This document shows, piece after piece, positions 42,219 to 52,800 of a DNA stretch of 64,000 bases; positions within the stretch are counted from its first letter, which is position 1, and each line of letters begins with the position of its first letter. Source of the DNA: Bacteroidales bacterium UBA6397 (GTDB lineage: Bacteria; Bacteroidota; Bacteroidia; Bacteroidales; UBA932); assembly GCA_002439875.1 (NCBI GenBank), contig DJQB01000012.1:102536-166535 (forward strand), written 5' to 3'. The notes beneath the pieces were generated by a model. That model worked only from the letters and a program-made list of their open reading frames with translations, was not told the DNA's origin and ran no database searches. The position numbers and the translations under genes were made by a program.

Positions 42219-44000
42219 ATGATAAAAAATAAACTAACGAAACTGACCGCCGGCCTGCTGTTTATCACCTGCATGTGCTGTCCGTCATGCAACCATTTTC
42301 TTGAGATGCCCGAACAGGCGGGCATTAACATCGACTCCGTGTTCAGCAACTGGCGCAACACGGAACTGTATCTCTATACACTCTACGAACATGCCCCTTT
42401 GATCCTCCTTGCAAATGACAACAATTTTTTCAATATGGGCGGAGCCTCGCGCGTCTCTCTCACCGATGAATCCGGATCATATCCTGGGCAAAGTGCCTAT
42501 ACTACCCACAAGGTATACGCCGGCAACGTAGACGCGACTTGGTTTACCTCCGCCAAGAAGGGTGGAGAAGACGGCTACGATTTCCATTGGCAAACCATCC
42601 GACGCAACTGGGTAATGCTGGAAAACATAGATCGGGTATCCGATGCCACGCCACAGCAGAAAAACAGAATAAAGGGCGAATGCCGCACCCTGATAGCCTT
42701 GGAATATTTTGAAATGTGGAAACGCTACGGAGGCTTGCCGCTCATCAAAAAAGCGCTGGACGGGAATGATTTTGGTTCGGGGGAACGGAAATCAGTGGAG
42801 GAGACGTGCGATTATATTGTTCAACTGTGTGACGAAGCCATCAACAACCCGGATTTCCCGGCCCGGGTAGAAAGTTCCATAGAATTCGGACGTGCCACGA
42901 AAGCACTGGCCTATTGCCTGAAAGCCAGAACACTGCTCTATGCGGCCAGCGATCTGTTCAACACCGCCACCCCATATATGGACTTCGGCGAACACAACAA
43001 TCTGATATGCTTCGGCAATCACGACCCAAACCGTTGGAAGGCTGCCCGCGACGCAGCCAAGGAGGCCATCGACTATTGCGAAAGCAACGGATATGCCATC
43101 GTGCATGACCAGGGCATCGACAAAAATTACTCTATAGCCGCCTGCGCTCCCCCGAAAGACGGGAATACGGAAATTGTGTTTGCCACCTACTTGCATCCGA
43201 AACGGATAGAGTGGTGCAGGCTGGCTTATCTTTTTCGCGGTAGAGCCAACGGATATGCAGCCAACGCTCCAACACAGAACGCAGTGGAGTTTTACAGCAA
43301 TGTGGACGGGACAAAGGTGGACTGGAGCAAAAAGATCACGACACCTCCCAACGATCCGACGTATCCCTATAAAAATCTGGATCCCCGATTCCATCAGTCC
43401 ATCGCCTACAACGGTTGTAAATGGTACACCAATCCTGACATGACATTGGAGTTTCACGACCATGCGCTAGGTTCCGCATGGGCCGGCCAGGAATCCCGGC
43501 AGAAAAGAGGCTCTATCCACCTGTACGGATTCCGCAAGTACTTCAACGGGTACGAAAAGACATACGGACAAAACCACGTCGTTATGCAACCCATCTTCCG
43601 GCTCGCCGAAATGTATCTGGCCTTCGCGGAAGCCAGCAATGAATTTGGAGGCGACCAGACACAGGCTTTCGACTACATTGACGTGATCCGCCAAAGGTCG
43701 GGGATGCCGAAAGCCGACCGCAGCATGGATCAGGAGGCTTTCCGTGACTTCATCCGCGATGAGCGGGCTGTGGAATTGTATGCCGAAGATCACCGCTATT
43801 TCGATCTGAAAAGGTGGAAGACACCTGAAAAGATGCTACAAATCAATCAAATCAACATAGTCCGTCAGGCCGATCGCACATTTACTTACGAACGTAAGCC
43901 GTATCAGACACGTGCCTGGCACGAATGGTGGTATCTCCATCCGTTCCCTTATGATGAAGTGAATAAGAATTACGGATTGGTTCAAAATCCAGGGTGGTAA
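42219..44000 (+). CDS. SusD/RagB nutrient-binding lipoprotein (pair 1)
   Basis: 593 residues from ATG 42219 (an in-frame ATG 30 bases upstream precedes no signal). The lipobox cysteine ends 'CMCCPSCNHF'. Family marks: 'WQTIRRNWVMLENIDRV', 'EYFEMWKRYGGLPLIKKAL', 'ALKARTLLYAASDLFN'-like helices ('CLKARTLLYAASDLF'), and near the end 'FRDFIRDERAVELYAEDHRY' with 'DLKRWKTPEKM'. It lies on the SusC receptor as a lid and captures the glycan at the cell surface. The downstream gene (second SusC) begins 9 bases later. Confidence 0.94.
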   Translation: MIKNKLTKLTAGLLFITCMCCPSCNHFLEMPEQAGINIDSVFSNWRNTELYLYTLYEHAPLILLANDNNFFNMGGASRVSLTDESGSYPGQSAYTTHKVYAGNVDATWFTSAKKGGEDGYDFHWQTIRRNWVMLENIDRVSDATPQQKNRIKGECRTLIALEYFEMWKRYGGLPLIKKALDGNDFGSGERKSVEETCDYIVQLCDEAINNPDFPARVESSIEFGRATKALAYCLKARTLLYAASDLFNTATPYMDFGEHNNLICFGNHDPNRWKAARDAAKEAIDYCESNGYAIVHDQGIDKNYSIAACAPPKDGNTEIVFATYLHPKRIEWCRLAYLFRGRANGYAANAPTQNAVEFYSNVDGTKVDWSKKITTPPNDPTYPYKNLDPRFHQSIAYNGCKWYTNPDMTLEFHDHALGSAWAGQESRQKRGSIHLYGFRKYFNGYEKTYGQNHVVMQPIFRLAEMYLAFAEASNEFGGDQTQAFDYIDVIRQRSGMPKADRSMDQEAFRDFIRDERAVELYAEDHRYFDLKRWKTPEKMLQINQINIVRQADRTFTYERKPYQTRAWHEWWYLHPFPYDEVNKNYGLVQNPGW

Positions 44001-44009
44001 TTTACTTGA

Positions 44010-46820
44010 ATGAAAAGAATGATGAAAATATTATATACCAATATTTACAGAAAGCCTGTCTGCTTTCTGCTGTTTCTGCTGATAGGAGGAATATCGGGCA
44101 CAACGATGGCACAGCACGCGCGGTTGGACCGGAAGCAGGACGCCGCTAAAGATTCTTGCGAGAACAGGGTGAATTTCGGTCCGATAGAACGGAACAGCGC
44201 CGCGCTTGTAGACAAGGCCGACGGCAACCGGCTGCAACGGAACTCGGTTTACTCTGTAACCCAGTCACTCTACGGCATGATACCAGGTCTTGTCATGCGC
44301 CAAGGCCAAGGAGAACCTGGCAGCGATGACGCCTCCTTCCTGGTAAGGGGAGTGGGAACATTCGGCAACACTAACGGGCCGCTTATCCTCATCGATGGCT
44401 TCGAAAGGAGCATAGAGTCGGTCGCTTTGGAAGATATAGAATCGGTTTCGGTTTTGAAGGACGCCACGGCAGCCGTACTTTATGGGAACAAGGCCGCAAA
44501 TGGAGTCATCCTGATCACCACCAAACGGGGCGATGTCGGGAAACCGCGCATTAAGGTTGATATGACCACCGGCTTGCAGCAACCTCTCCGGCTGCCTACG
44601 TTCGTGTCTTCCGCTGAGTATGCGGAGATGTACAACCAGGCCCTGTTGAACGATGGCTTGCCCACCCTCTACTCTCAAACAGACATTGACGCCTATCGGG
44701 CCGGGAACTCCAATCTCTACCCCAACGTGGATTGGATGGATGAAATGCTGCGCGGCAATGCCCCTCTGACGCGGGTCAACGCCACGGCCACAGGCGGCAA
44801 TAAGGTCGTGAAATACTATGCCTCCATCGGCTACCTGCTTCAGGACGGTCTGTTCGACCATACCGACACACACGAAGGTTATGACACCAATATCCGGTTG
44901 AACCGCCTGAACTTCCGTTCCAATCTGGATATCCAGCTCATGAAAGAATGGAACATGAAGTTCGACATTTTCGGAGTGATAAACGGTAAAAACACTCCTT
45001 ACCGCTACGATGTGGTGTGGACGGTACTGAACCGTTACCCTTCTACCATTCCAATGTATGTGGAACCCGGCAAACTGGGAGGTACACCCAACTATCCAAG
45101 CAACCCGATGTCTGTCATCAACGAGCAGGGTTACGCCAACTCACAGAACCGCTACATACAGAGCGCCCTCTCCACGGAATACGACTTCGTGCGGTGGGTC
45201 AAGGGGCTGAAGGCAGGAATCCGTTTTTCGTATGACAGCTACTACTCGGTGAAAGACGGCTGGCAACGCTCCGTCGAATCATTCAACCTGTTGCCGGATC
45301 ATACTATTGGAGAAGCCATCGGAAAGAACAGCACATTGAGTTACATTTCCCCTGGAGGAAACGCTCAGAGTCTGGCATTCAACTTCGAAGGGTACATCGA
45401 CTACCAAGTCGAATGGAACGACAAGCACCGGCTGTCCGTGTTGGGATTGTACCATCAAGACAAACAGACAACCAGCGCACAGACGCCTTATAAGAACCAA
45501 TCGCTCAGCGGGCTGCTCAGCTACCAGTTGTCCGATCGCTATTTGGTGGATGTCGGACTGAACTATGCAGGTGTGGAGCGTTTCAGGAAAGGAGACCGAT
45601 TCGGACTCTTTCCATCGGTGGCGGCGGCATGGGTCATCTCCGAAGAATCGTTCATGTCTGGATTACCTGCCATAGATCACCTGAAACTGCGTGCGTCTGT
45701 CGGCAAGACAGGAAGAAGCAGTTTCGACCTGAGGTATGCCTACCGTGACTACTACGCGTACAGCGGAGACTATTATTTCGGAAACGGCTCATCGCCTACA
45801 CAGGCTATGGTGGAGACAGCTTTGTCGAATCCGGACCTGAGTTACGAAACTGCCCTGACGTATAACATAGGGGCCGACATACGCCTCTGGAAATGCTTGC
45901 ATCTGCAGGCTACCTATTTTCACGAGAAACGAGAGAATATACTGGTTTCCCGTTCCAATGTTGTGCCTTCACTGATAGGAGCCTCTCTCCAACCGGTCAA
46001 TATGGGAAAGGCCAGGAAAAGCGGTGTGGAGCTGTCGGCCCGTTACGAACAGAGCTACAGTGACGGTTCAATCGCCTTGCAGCTGAATGCCACACGGATG
46101 AGCAGCAAGATCCTGTACAACGCCGAACTTCCCGTACCTGAAGGAAGTGAATACAACTATCGGAGCGGCCATGCCATCTCGCAACCGTTCGGTCTCAAGT
46201 TCGCCGGTTTCTTCCAATCTGAGGAAGAAATAAACAACAGCCCCGTCCAGCAGTTCGGAGAAGTGAAACCCGGAGACATGAAGTACTACGACTTGAACAA
46301 TGACGGGGTCATCAATTCGTATGACGAGACAGCCATCGGGAAGTCCGTCTACCCGGAATGGGAATTGGGCTTCCTTATCGATTTCACCTACAAAGGATTT
46401 GATTTGAGCGGGTTGTTCCAGGCACAATTGGGTCGCGACATTTATTTGGGAAACAATTCTCTGGTATATTGGCCTCTGGTCAACGATGCGAAAATCTCCA
46501 CCTATGTGGACACGCCTTGGACGGAAGAAACGGCATCCATTGCCAAGTATCCGCGCCTCACCACCCAAGCAAATCCAAACAACTATCGAAGCAGTGATTT
46601 CTGGTACAAGAAAGCCGACTTTTTGCGGCTGCGTTCCTTGGAACTGGGGTACACCTTACCGTTGGCCAAGTCGCATGCGGACGCTCCTTCCGTCAGGATC
46701 TTCCTGCAAGGAAGTAACCTGTTCACACTAAGCAATTTCTCCTTCAGTGACCCCGAAACCTACCAGGTGGGATATCCTGCCATGCGATCGTACAACATAG
46801 GACTCAATCTAAAATTCTGA
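44010..46820 (+). CDS. SusC-like receptor without N-terminal extension (pair 2)
   Basis: 936 residues. A signal peptide ('FLLFLLIGGISGTTMAQ') is followed within ~50 residues by the plug ('YGMIPGLVMRQGQGEPGSDD', 'LIDGFERSIESVALEDIESV'). Neither an STN domain nor a full CarboxypepD_reg domain is present, so it cannot signal through FecR and is shorter than typical SusC. The barrel and C-terminal 'YNIGLNLKF' are intact. It presumably imports a second product of the same substrate. Paired with the SusD 4 bases downstream. Confidence 0.93.
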   Translation: MKRMMKILYTNIYRKPVCFLLFLLIGGISGTTMAQHARLDRKQDAAKDSCENRVNFGPIERNSAALVDKADGNRLQRNSVYSVTQSLYGMIPGLVMRQGQGEPGSDDASFLVRGVGTFGNTNGPLILIDGFERSIESVALEDIESVSVLKDATAAVLYGNKAANGVILITTKRGDVGKPRIKVDMTTGLQQPLRLPTFVSSAEYAEMYNQALLNDGLPTLYSQTDIDAYRAGNSNLYPNVDWMDEMLRGNAPLTRVNATATGGNKVVKYYASIGYLLQDGLFDHTDTHEGYDTNIRLNRLNFRSNLDIQLMKEWNMKFDIFGVINGKNTPYRYDVVWTVLNRYPSTIPMYVEPGKLGGTPNYPSNPMSVINEQGYANSQNRYIQSALSTEYDFVRWVKGLKAGIRFSYDSYYSVKDGWQRSVESFNLLPDHTIGEAIGKNSTLSYISPGGNAQSLAFNFEGYIDYQVEWNDKHRLSVLGLYHQDKQTTSAQTPYKNQSLSGLLSYQLSDRYLVDVGLNYAGVERFRKGDRFGLFPSVAAAWVISEESFMSGLPAIDHLKLRASVGKTGRSSFDLRYAYRDYYAYSGDYYFGNGSSPTQAMVETALSNPDLSYETALTYNIGADIRLWKCLHLQATYFHEKRENILVSRSNVVPSLIGASLQPVNMGKARKSGVELSARYEQSYSDGSIALQLNATRMSSKILYNAELPVPEGSEYNYRSGHAISQPFGLKFAGFFQSEEEINNSPVQQFGEVKPGDMKYYDLNNDGVINSYDETAIGKSVYPEWELGFLIDFTYKGFDLSGLFQAQLGRDIYLGNNSLVYWPLVNDAKISTYVDTPWTEETASIAKYPRLTTQANPNNYRSSDFWYKKADFLRLRSLELGYTLPLAKSHADAPSVRIFLQGSNLFTLSNFSFSDPETYQVGYPAMRSYNIGLNLKF

Positions 46821-46824
46821 TATA

Positions 46825-48540
46825 ATGAAAACAACCCTCTTTAAAAAGAGCCTGCTAATAATGATGTTGGCCGCCGGAACACAAGCGTGCCATTTTCTCG
46901 ACCCTGAAGAATACACGATCCGCTCAGCCGACCAGATGCGCGAAGGTTTCTATTACTACCAGTCATTGAGAGCCGGAGCCTACACGAATCTGCCCACAGG
47001 ATACAATTCTATCGGCAATTCCTGGCTGGCGGCAGCATGTGACGAGGCAGAGGATGTCAACCCAATGGAAACCATACAATCCTTCAATATTGGCAACTGG
47101 AATCAGTTTTCCAATCCCGATGACCGCTGGAGCGCACTCTACGCGGGGATTAGGAAGACATTCGATTTCACATTGCTGACCGATAACCAGGATTGGGAAT
47201 CCTTCCGCCTGTCCGACCCTACAGAATACGAGAAAAGGATGTACATGACAGACATGTACCGGAATGAAATGCCTTTCCTGCGGGCCTTCTATTATTTCGA
47301 GCTTATCAAGCGGTACGGAGGAGTCCCATTGGTGACGAAGAAACTGGAGGTCAATACGGATCTGCCTGAAATTCTGCAGATGGAACGTGCCGGCTTTGCC
47401 CAGTGCGTTGACTACATTGTGAGCCAGTGCGACTTGGCGGCCGGGAAATTGCTGGAGGAGCACGACCTCTCCGAGGCGGGTTCGCCCACAAAAGGGGCAG
47501 CTTTGGCATTGAAGGCACGTACTCTGCTCTATGCTGCCAGCGACTTATTCAACCGGGCGGAAAACACCGATCCGGTGACCGGATATGTCGGAGGTGACCG
47601 CAAGGAACGGTGGGAAAAAGCCGCCCGGGCCGCTCTGGCAGTGTTGAATATGTCCGCTTACCGGCTTAACGACTCCTATTCGACACTCTTTCAGTTGGGT
47701 TCAGCACAAAACAAGGAGGTCATTTTCGAGCGACGTAGGGGATTGCTAAACACCTTCGAAGCCATCAATTACCCAATCACTTTCAATGGAGGCAAAACAG
47801 GCACGTGTCCATCGCAGAATCTTGTGGACGCCTACGAAATGCAAAAAGACGGGTCGGCATTCGACTGGAATGACCCCAACCAGCAAACACATCCTTACGA
47901 AGGAAGGGATCCCCGGCTGAAAATGACAGTAGTGGTCAACAACAGCCAATGGAACGGACGCGCCATCGAAATTTGGGAAGGAGGAAAAGATGGAAATCCG
48001 ATAGACAAGACCACCAAAACCGGTTATTATCTCAAGAAATACGTAGCGGAGAATTTGGACTTGACCAAAAACAACACTTCATATCATCAATGGATTTATT
48101 TCAGGTTGGCCGAAATGTACCTTGACTATGCGGAGGCAATGAACGAAGCTTTCGGTCCCGACTACACAGACTCCGAGTTCACGCTGTCCGCCCGTGATGC
48201 AGTCAACCGGGTGCGCGGCAGGGCCGATGTGAAGATGCCGCCGTTCCCGACAGGCATGACCAAAGAATCGTTCCGCACTCGTCTGCGCAACGAGCGCCGG
48301 GTGGAATTGGCCTTCGAAGACCACCGCTTCTGGGATCTGCGCCGATGGGACCAGGCCGCCCAGGGCATCGGGGGAGAGCTGCGAGGCGTTAAAATAACCA
48401 AAGGAAGCGGCGATGGGTTCATCTACCGACCTTTTGTGGTGGAAAAACGGAGCTATGCCCCCCGGATGGCGCTCTACCCTATTCCGGCCTCGGAAATTTC
48501 GAAGTCAAAGGGAATGTTGAAACAAAACCCGAACTGGTAA
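46825..48540 (+). CDS. SusD/RagB nutrient-binding lipoprotein (pair 2)
   Basis: 571 residues. The lipobox ends at the cysteine of 'MLAAGTQACHFL'. SusD marks: 'FLRAFYYFELIKRYGGVPLV', 'ALKARTLLYAASDLFNRAEN', 'YFRLAEMYLDYAEAMNEAFG', and 'RLRNERRVELAFEDHRFWDL'. It binds glycan at the surface for the second SusC. The GH16 gene starts 14 bases after its stop, so lipoprotein and enzyme lie in one transcript. Confidence 0.94.
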   Translation: MKTTLFKKSLLIMMLAAGTQACHFLDPEEYTIRSADQMREGFYYYQSLRAGAYTNLPTGYNSIGNSWLAAACDEAEDVNPMETIQSFNIGNWNQFSNPDDRWSALYAGIRKTFDFTLLTDNQDWESFRLSDPTEYEKRMYMTDMYRNEMPFLRAFYYFELIKRYGGVPLVTKKLEVNTDLPEILQMERAGFAQCVDYIVSQCDLAAGKLLEEHDLSEAGSPTKGAALALKARTLLYAASDLFNRAENTDPVTGYVGGDRKERWEKAARAALAVLNMSAYRLNDSYSTLFQLGSAQNKEVIFERRRGLLNTFEAINYPITFNGGKTGTCPSQNLVDAYEMQKDGSAFDWNDPNQQTHPYEGRDPRLKMTVVVNNSQWNGRAIEIWEGGKDGNPIDKTTKTGYYLKKYVAENLDLTKNNTSYHQWIYFRLAEMYLDYAEAMNEAFGPDYTDSEFTLSARDAVNRVRGRADVKMPPFPTGMTKESFRTRLRNERRVELAFEDHRFWDLRRWDQAAQGIGGELRGVKITKGSGDGFIYRPFVVEKRSYAPRMALYPIPASEISKSKGMLKQNPNW

Positions 48541-48554
48541 AAAATCAAATCAAC

Positions 48555-49865
48555 ATGTTTAACAATAAAAATATCACTTTATTATTCATTCTCATGGCTG
48601 GCATCATGGCCTGTTCCAGTTCCAATCCGGACGGGCCATTGAAGCCGGACGGCAACAATAACGGTGGAAATTCCGGAGTAAGCGGCGCCAAGGAGTGGAA
48701 ATTGGTGTGGGAAGATGATTTCAATTATGAAAACTCCCGATTGGACGCTTCCTGGAATGCCGAAAACGGATCTGCCAGCCACATCGACTGCAGCAGGTGG
48801 AGAAGCAATGTCACCACCGCCGACGGGAAACTGTATCTGAATAACAGGAAGGAACAGAAAGGAGGAAAGCAATGGACCAGCGGCAGCATCTGGACCAAGA
48901 AGACATTCAAATATGGCAAATTTGAATGTCGCTACAAGTACGCCGAAGCGACGGGGGTGAACAATTCCTTCTGGATATTCCTCCCCTCCGTCTTCGAATT
49001 GGATATCAATGAAGGGAAATATCCCAATGTCATTGACATGACCGTACATGATTGGTCCACTAATATTCCCTATCCGGACGGGACGAGCGGCCACCCTACT
49101 TTTTCGTCCAAATACATAGCAGGGTCCACCCAAGTTTCCAAACCCGGGTACAGTTTTGAACTCCCTGCCAGCATAAAAACCCAACAGATACGGCTCACCA
49201 TCCAAGACGCCGGCAATTTCCAGATAAAAGAGTTGCGCGTATTTCCACCGTCATCCACTCATTATCCAGATCCGATGACGGACGTCGATAAGCAGGCCTC
49301 ATCCCTGCCCAACTACGCCTTACAGGCAAATGTGAAAGCCAGTGGATACCTTCAGGCAGGCGGCGACCAGACACGTCCCTACGATGCAGTAAAACCTGAA
49401 AATGCAATCGATGGAGATCTTGGGACCGCATGGTATACCGAGAAGAACGCTGACGAAAAACACATCGAACTGACCTGGGATGAAAAAGTCTCCATAGGGT
49501 GCATCCAACTGGTCAACGGCTGGCAAGACGGATCAGGCACATGGCAATCGCTTCCTGTCTCATTCAAAATAGAGTATCTGGACGGCAACGGATGGAAAAC
49601 AGCCATAGACCACAACTACACACCGACGGTAGATTTAAGCAAAGACTTCCATACCTACGCCGTAGAGTGGAACAAAGAAGAAATCATATGGCTGTTCGAC
49701 GGGAAAGAACTCTGGCGGAAGCCCAACCAATATTTCCACAAAGAAGCATCCATTTATTTGAGTGCGGCCATCGCCGACTGGGTAGGTCCGGTGACTGACA
49801 AGATAGACGGCACAAGCATGGTGGTGGATTGGGTAAAAGTTTATCAAAAAGAAGAACAAAAATGA
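48555..49865 (+). CDS. GH16 glycosidase lipoprotein with an inserted discoidin-like domain
   Basis: 436 residues; lipobox cysteine in 'LMAGIMACSSS'. The GH16 fold starts with 'EWKLVWEDDFNYENSRLDAS', contains 'GKFECRYKYAEATGVNNSFW' and the catalytic ELDINE (Glu148, Asp150, Glu153; ExDxxE). At ~165-358 the fold is interrupted by about 190 residues containing an F5/8 type C (discoidin) module ('ENAIDGDLGTAWYTEKNADE', 'IELTWDEKVSIGCIQLVNGW'), after which GH16 resumes ('FHTYAVEWNKEEIIWLFDG', 'MVVDWVKVY'). It should cut internal beta-1,3/1,4 links of a glucan or galactan, or of a mucin O-glycan; substrate not decided. Its stop overlaps the GH3 start (ATGA). Confidence 0.88.
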   Translation: MFNNKNITLLFILMAGIMACSSSNPDGPLKPDGNNNGGNSGVSGAKEWKLVWEDDFNYENSRLDASWNAENGSASHIDCSRWRSNVTTADGKLYLNNRKEQKGGKQWTSGSIWTKKTFKYGKFECRYKYAEATGVNNSFWIFLPSVFELDINEGKYPNVIDMTVHDWSTNIPYPDGTSGHPTFSSKYIAGSTQVSKPGYSFELPASIKTQQIRLTIQDAGNFQIKELRVFPPSSTHYPDPMTDVDKQASSLPNYALQANVKASGYLQAGGDQTRPYDAVKPENAIDGDLGTAWYTEKNADEKHIELTWDEKVSIGCIQLVNGWQDGSGTWQSLPVSFKIEYLDGNGWKTAIDHNYTPTVDLSKDFHTYAVEWNKEEIIWLFDGKELWRKPNQYFHKEASIYLSAAIADWVGPVTDKIDGTSMVVDWVKVYQKEEQK

Positions 49866-52800
49866 GCAGACAAATCTTCTTATATGGAATATCTGCCGCA
49901 TCGATATTGCTGTTCACCTCTCTGCCGGCTTTCTCCCAATTGTACAAAAATCCGGACGCGCCCATAGAAGCGCGCGTCACGGACCTTCTGGGGCGTATGA
50001 CACTGGAAGAGAAGGTTCTTCAACTGACCCAGTACACCTTGGGACGCAACAACAACGCGAACAATCTCGGCGAAAAAATACAAAAGATGCCGGCCGAAAC
50101 CGGGTCGCTCATTTATTACGAAGAATCGCCCTCGCTGCGCAACCGTCTTCAACGGAAAGCCGTTGAAGAGTCCCGATTGGGCATTCCGATCCTTTTCGGA
50201 TTCGACGCCATCCACGGATTCCGCACCGTATATCCCATTCCTTTGGCACAAGCCTGCGCTTGGAATCCGTCATTGGTGAAAAAGGCATGCGCCGTCAGCG
50301 CGCGGGAAGCGAGGATGTCCGGGGTGGACTGGACCTTCTCACCTATGATTGACGTGGCACGCGATCCACGATGGGGACGCGTGGCCGAAGGATACGGCGA
50401 GGATCCTTACGTCAACGGAGTGTTTGCCGCGGCCTCTGTCAGCGGATATCAAGGAGAAGACCTGCGCGATGGACGGAGCGTGGCGTCCTGCCTGAAACAC
50501 TATGTCGGTTACGGAGCCTCCGAAGCGGGACGCGACTATGTGTACACTGAAATCTCCCGCCAAACTCTGTGGGACACCTACCTTCCTCCATATGAACGGG
50601 GCATAAAGGCGGGCGCCGCCACCGTTATGAGCGCGTTCAACGACATCAGCGGAACACCGGCCACAGCCAATGCCTACACTTTGAGCGAGGTGCTGAAGAA
50701 CCGCTGGAAATTTGACGGGTTGGTGGTTTCCGACTGGGACGCAGTGAAGCAGCTGATCCCTCAAGGCTTTGCCTCGTCCCCTGAAGACGCCGCGATGAAA
50801 GCCATTCATGCCGGACTCGACATCGACATGATTTCAGGTTGTTACCACGAGCACCTGGCCGGACTGGTGCAAGAAGGGAAGGTGACAATGGAAGAAGTGG
50901 ATGAGGCAGTGCGCCGCGTTCTTCGGCTGAAATTCAGACTCGGACTCTTCGAGCATCCATATACTCCGGAAAGTGCCGAGACAGAACGTTTTCTTCTGCC
51001 TGCAAGCAAAGCTGCAGCCCGGCAGCTGGCCGAGGAGTCGATGGTTCTGCTCAAAAATGAACGGAACACTCTGCCGCTGTCCGCCGCGCCCGCCACCATA
51101 GCCGTTGTCGGGCCGCTGGCGAAAGAACAGCGAAGTCTGTTGGGTTCCTGGGCAGGACATGGACGCGCGGAAGATGTGACGAGCCTTTGGGATGGTTTCA
51201 AGAAAGGATTTCCCAAAGACCATCGCCTGCTCTATGCCAAAGGTTGCGATTTCGACGGAGATGACTCAGGCGGCTTTGCCGAAGCCCTTTCCATCGCCGG
51301 CCAGTCCGACATTATATTGCTCTGTCTGGGAGAGAAACATTCGTGGAGCGGCGAGAATGCTTCCCGTTCCACCATTGCCCTTCCCGCAATCCAGGAACGT
51401 CTGGCCGAGGCATTGAAAAAAACAGGAAAGCCTATCGTGCTGATTCTGTCCAACGGCCGTCCGCTGGAACTGTGCCGGCTGGAACCGCTTTGCGACGCCA
51501 TTCTCGAAATATGGCAACCTGGCATAGCGGGCGGAGAGCCTGTAGCCGACATCCTTACCGGGGGCGCAAATCCATCGGGCAAGCTGGCCATGACATTTCC
51601 ATATTCAACAGGGCAGATTCCGATATATTACAACCGCCGGCAGAGAGCACGCCCACAACAAGGTCTCTACCAAGACGAGACGAGCAACCCGCTCTATCCT
51701 TTTGGCCACGGGCTAAGTTACACGTCTTTCCGATACGGCGCACCCACATCTTCCGCCTCTGTAATCGGCCGTTCCGACACGCTGCAGGTCAGGATCGAAG
51801 TAACCAACACTGGCCAACGAGATGGCTTGGAAACGGTTCACTGGTACGTGTCTGCCCCCTGCGGCACTGTCACTCGTCCCGCCAGAGAACTGAAATATTT
51901 TGAAAAGAAGCTTGTCAAGGCCGGGGAAACGAAGACGTTCAGTTTTGCCGTCTGCCCGGAACGTGATTTCAGCTACACGGACAGCGACGGACAGCGCTTC
52001 GTTGAAAACGGTGAATACACCATCACCGTAGGAGGCAAGCAAACAAAAATAACCGTCACGCAACACGTCGCCGGCCCCACGCATACGGCATTGCAAGCCA
52101 ACCACATATTTGTAGAGGCCGAAAGTTTCGCCGAAAAGGGAGGTTGGAAGACAGACCAGCAGTTTATGGACCAAATGGGATCGCCTTACCTTCTGGCGCA
52201 CGGCATGGGCATCCCTGTGGCCGATGCCAAGACTCACGTTCGTTTTCCCGCCCCAGGCATCTATTATGCCTATGCGCGCACTTACAATTGGACCTCCCCT
52301 TGGAGCGCGGCGAAAGGTCCTGGACAATTCCGCCTTTCAGTGAACGGAAAGCAGCTGGACGCGACCTTGGGGGACACCGGCGACCGCTGGATGTGGCAGG
52401 AAGCAGGCAAGGTGCATGTGAAGAGTGTCGACGCCACCGTTACCTTGCACGACCTGACCGGATTCGATGGACGCTGCGACGCGCTCTATTTCACAACACG
52501 ACGTGGAGCGCTACCGCCATCTGATTCAGTCGGATTGGCAGAATTCCGCCGCCAAGCCTTGCGACTCCCCGACACTCCTCCCACTGCCGGAAAATACGAT
52601 CTGGTCGTGGTGGGTGGCGGAATAGCCGGCATAAGCGCCGCCGTCGCCGCAGCCCGTCTGGGATGCAAAGTGGCCTTGCTTAACGACCGCCCCGTGTTGG
52701 GCGGAAACAACAGTTCTGAGATACGGGTACATTTGGGAGGGCGCATCGAGGTAGCCCCCTATCCTGCCTTGGGGGGATTGCAAAAGGAATTCGGACCTTC

